NCBI GenBank assembly: GCA_031258335.1
Contig: JAIRMY010000253.1
Span: forward strand, 1-6,557
DNA: 6,557 nucleotides
Direction of reading: 5' to 3'
Source of the DNA: Spirochaetaceae bacterium
Lineage (GTDB): Bacteria; Spirochaetota; Spirochaetia; Treponematales; Breznakiellaceae
The stretch's first letter is position 1, and each line of letters begins with the position of its first letter. Below are positions 5,296 through 6,557 of this stretch, one piece after another. Both the position numbers and the translations under genes were made by a program. The notes under the pieces are model-generated. The model was not told where the DNA came from. It was given only the letters and a program-made list of their open reading frames with translations, and searched no databases.

Positions 5296-5324
5296 TTGAC
5301 CAGATACACGCCTGCCTCTAAAAT
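5296..5324 (+). promoter_or_regulatory. Sigma70-type promoter of the exported protein gene
   Basis: A -35 box TTGACC (5296-5301) and a -10 box TAAAAT (5319-5324) are separated by exactly 17 bp, each matching the consensus at five of six positions. Transcription would start near 5331, leaving a leader of about 17 bases. The 80-base region is shared with the divergent methyltransferase gene, for which I see only a weak -10 candidate (TATATT on the minus strand near 5323-5328). Confidence 0.7.
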
Positions 5325-5335
5325 ATATCCGCTAT

Positions 5336-5340
5336 GGAGG
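5336..5340 (+). promoter_or_regulatory. Ribosome binding site of the exported protein gene
   Basis: GGAGG lies seven bases before the ATG at 5348-5350, a strong site that fixes this start. Confidence 0.85.
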
Positions 5341-5347
5341 AAAACAA

Positions 5348-6557
5348 ATGAAAAAAATTATATTAACATTTTCAATCCTTTTCTGTCTTTCAGTTTTCAT
5401 TTACGGGCAGGATAACGGAGACACCGGGACTGAAAGCGCGGTTGAGTCCGGAGCTGCGGCTGAAACCGGGGATACCGCTGAGGACGAGGATACGGCTGAA
5501 ACTTGGGACGAGGCTGAGTCCGAGGACACGGTTGAAACCGGGGAGGACGCAGGAAAAAGAGCGTCCAAACTCCCGTCTTGGATGACGGGAGAGGGCGCTG
5601 ATCTCAGTACGGGCAGACGGGAATCGCGCACTCGCTTTGAATTGGGTCTTTTGGATTTAACTCTTTCCGGCATTTGGGGCGGCATTGATCTGTTTGGCGG
5701 TCTTAGTTTTGACCTCGCAAAGATAGATAAGATTAACGTTGATTTGGACATCCTAGCAAGCCCGCTGTACGTCAGGATTCCGGTAGGGAATATTTTCGTC
5801 CTGGATGTTTTCACCGGAGCCGATGTTGATATAAAAGTGAACTTATCGGAAAAAACGATTGACGCGCTTAAAAAGATAGAGTCTCTTGCGAGTGCACCTA
5901 ACAGTATTCCGGAGCTTATAGACTTCGTTGATAACTTGACAAGTATTAACGCGGGAATGTCCGCGGGGGCAAGCGCGTTTACCGAGTTTGGCGCTGGGGC
6001 ATCCAAAACGCTGCTTAACAACCGTTTATGGGTACGCGCCGCCCCATCCCTGTATTTTACACTGCTGTATATGAAACAGAGTTCGGTTTCGATGAAGAGT
6101 TACAAAAGCGAAGATAATAAAAAAATCGGTCTTGAAGCTGGCGGCGCCATGGATCTGTACTCGGCTTGGGACCTAGATGGCGGAAGCGTGAATCCGTTTG
6201 CATCTCCCGGACTTGACATTACGCTGCAATCCCAGTACGCACTATGGCCTGTCCTGGATTTGGGCGTTTCAGTTTTCCATATACCGATAATCCCTTCAAC
6301 GCTGACTCACCGTATGGGGTTGGATATGAGCAAGCTGTCTATATTTTTCGACACCAGCAATCCCGGGTCAATGAAGCTTGACGCTGATTTAGATGAAATG
6401 ATAACAAGCGGCGATGATGAGAAAAAAACCGTCATGCGCCCTGTAAGATTCGACTTTTACGGGCTTGTTAAACCGTTCAGATCTCCGCTTCTTGTAATAC
6501 AGCCCAACATAGGCGCTACGGTGAACACCATCTTTGCCGACACAACATTTAACTGGG
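5348..6557 (+). CDS. Exported protein with an acidic N-terminal linker, likely envelope or outer membrane (runs off the right edge)
   Basis: The frame is open from the ATG at 5348 to the window end, 403 codons without a stop. Residues 1-20 form a signal peptide: MKK, a hydrophobic core IILTFSILFCLSVFI, and YG before QD as a likely cleavage site. The lone Cys at 13 sits inside the core, so a lipoprotein is unlikely. Residues 22-67 form an acidic linker with 19 Asp/Glu and no Lys/Arg. After it come alternating hydrophobic segments rich in Gly and aromatic residues (RFELGLLDLTLSGIWGGIDLF, PLYVRIPVGNIFVLDVF, LWVRAAPSLYFTLLYM), reminiscent of beta-strands and of the large predicted outer-membrane proteins of treponemes (DUF5723-like, from memory and unverified). 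No catalytic motif is seen. It has its own promoter and ribosome binding site and is transcribed away from the other genes. Export is well supported; barrel topology and family are inference. Confidence 0.85.
   Translation, partial: MKKIILTFSILFCLSVFIYGQDNGDTGTESAVESGAAAETGDTAEDEDTAETWDEAESEDTVETGEDAGKRASKLPSWMTGEGADLSTGRRESRTRFELGLLDLTLSGIWGGIDLFGGLSFDLAKIDKINVDLDILASPLYVRIPVGNIFVLDVFTGADVDIKVNLSEKTIDALKKIESLASAPNSIPELIDFVDNLTSINAGMSAGASAFTEFGAGASKTLLNNRLWVRAAPSLYFTLLYMKQSSVSMKSYKSEDNKKIGLEAGGAMDLYSAWDLDGGSVNPFASPGLDITLQSQYALWPVLDLGVSVFHIPIIPSTLTHRMGLDMSKLSIFFDTSNPGSMKLDADLDEMITSGDDEKKTVMRPVRFDFYGLVKPFRSPLLVIQPNIGATVNTIFADTTFNW
5411..5548 (+). repeat. Imperfect acidic repeat tract in the exported protein
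   Basis: The DNA repeats variants of GCTGAAACCGGGGA and GAGGACACGG, encoding loose repeats such as AETGDTAED, DTAETWDEA and DTVETGED. The tract lies directly behind the predicted signal peptidase site, and its degeneracy suggests growth by duplication followed by drift. It probably forms a flexible, negatively charged tail at the mature N-terminus. Confidence 0.65.

Noticed and set aside
5401..6021. 206-codon minus-strand open frame opposite the exported protein gene
   Set aside because: The Ser/Ala/Val/Pro repeats are the antisense reading of the acidic tract. The plus strand has a promoter, ribosome binding site and signal peptide, and stays open over 403 codons.

Overview
The window reads as a chromosomal segment of a spirochaete, most likely a Treponema-like lineage. 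A class I lysyl-tRNA synthetase lies at the left edge; bacteria carry this archaeal-type enzyme mainly in spirochaetes, some alphaproteobacteria and a few other groups, and the visible part resembles the Borrelia/Treponema proteins as I remember them. The IspG enzyme of the MEP isoprenoid pathway argues against Borrelia, which uses mevalonate. GC is moderate to high over the core genes, and a gut-type Treponema would fit, but I cannot name a species.

Layout, left to right. At 1-539 (-) is the 5' part of class I lysS, with a promoter that would give a leaderless mRNA. At 540-660 is an intergenic patch of overlapping palindromes. At 661-1230 (-) is a small HD-domain hydrolase of the RelA/SpoT type with no synthetase domain. 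At 1231-1465 is a hairpin-rich spacer with an attenuator-like series of competing helices and a large inverted repeat. At 1466-2005 (-) is an AT-rich protein gene I do not recognise. The stretch 661-2092 looks like an accessory insertion between housekeeping genes.

Next comes a minus-strand cluster read from right to left: a TrmH/SpoU-family rRNA 2'-O-methyltransferase broken by a frameshift (5267-4510), argD (4467-3271) and ispG (3274-2093). argD and ispG overlap by 4 bp (GTGA), so they are co-transcribed and probably translationally coupled; they serve different pathways (arginine, isoprenoids). argD has its start-codon region multiplied as a 12-bp tandem repeat. At 5348 to the right edge (+) is a divergent gene for an exported protein with an acidic low-complexity N-terminus, behind a clear sigma70-type promoter.

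I found no tRNA, rRNA, CRISPR array, insertion sequence or defence system. The most notable items are the frameshift in the methyltransferase, the repeated start codons of argD, and the structured spacer plus compositionally odd genes at 661-2092. I do not see convincing evidence of a new multi-gene system.
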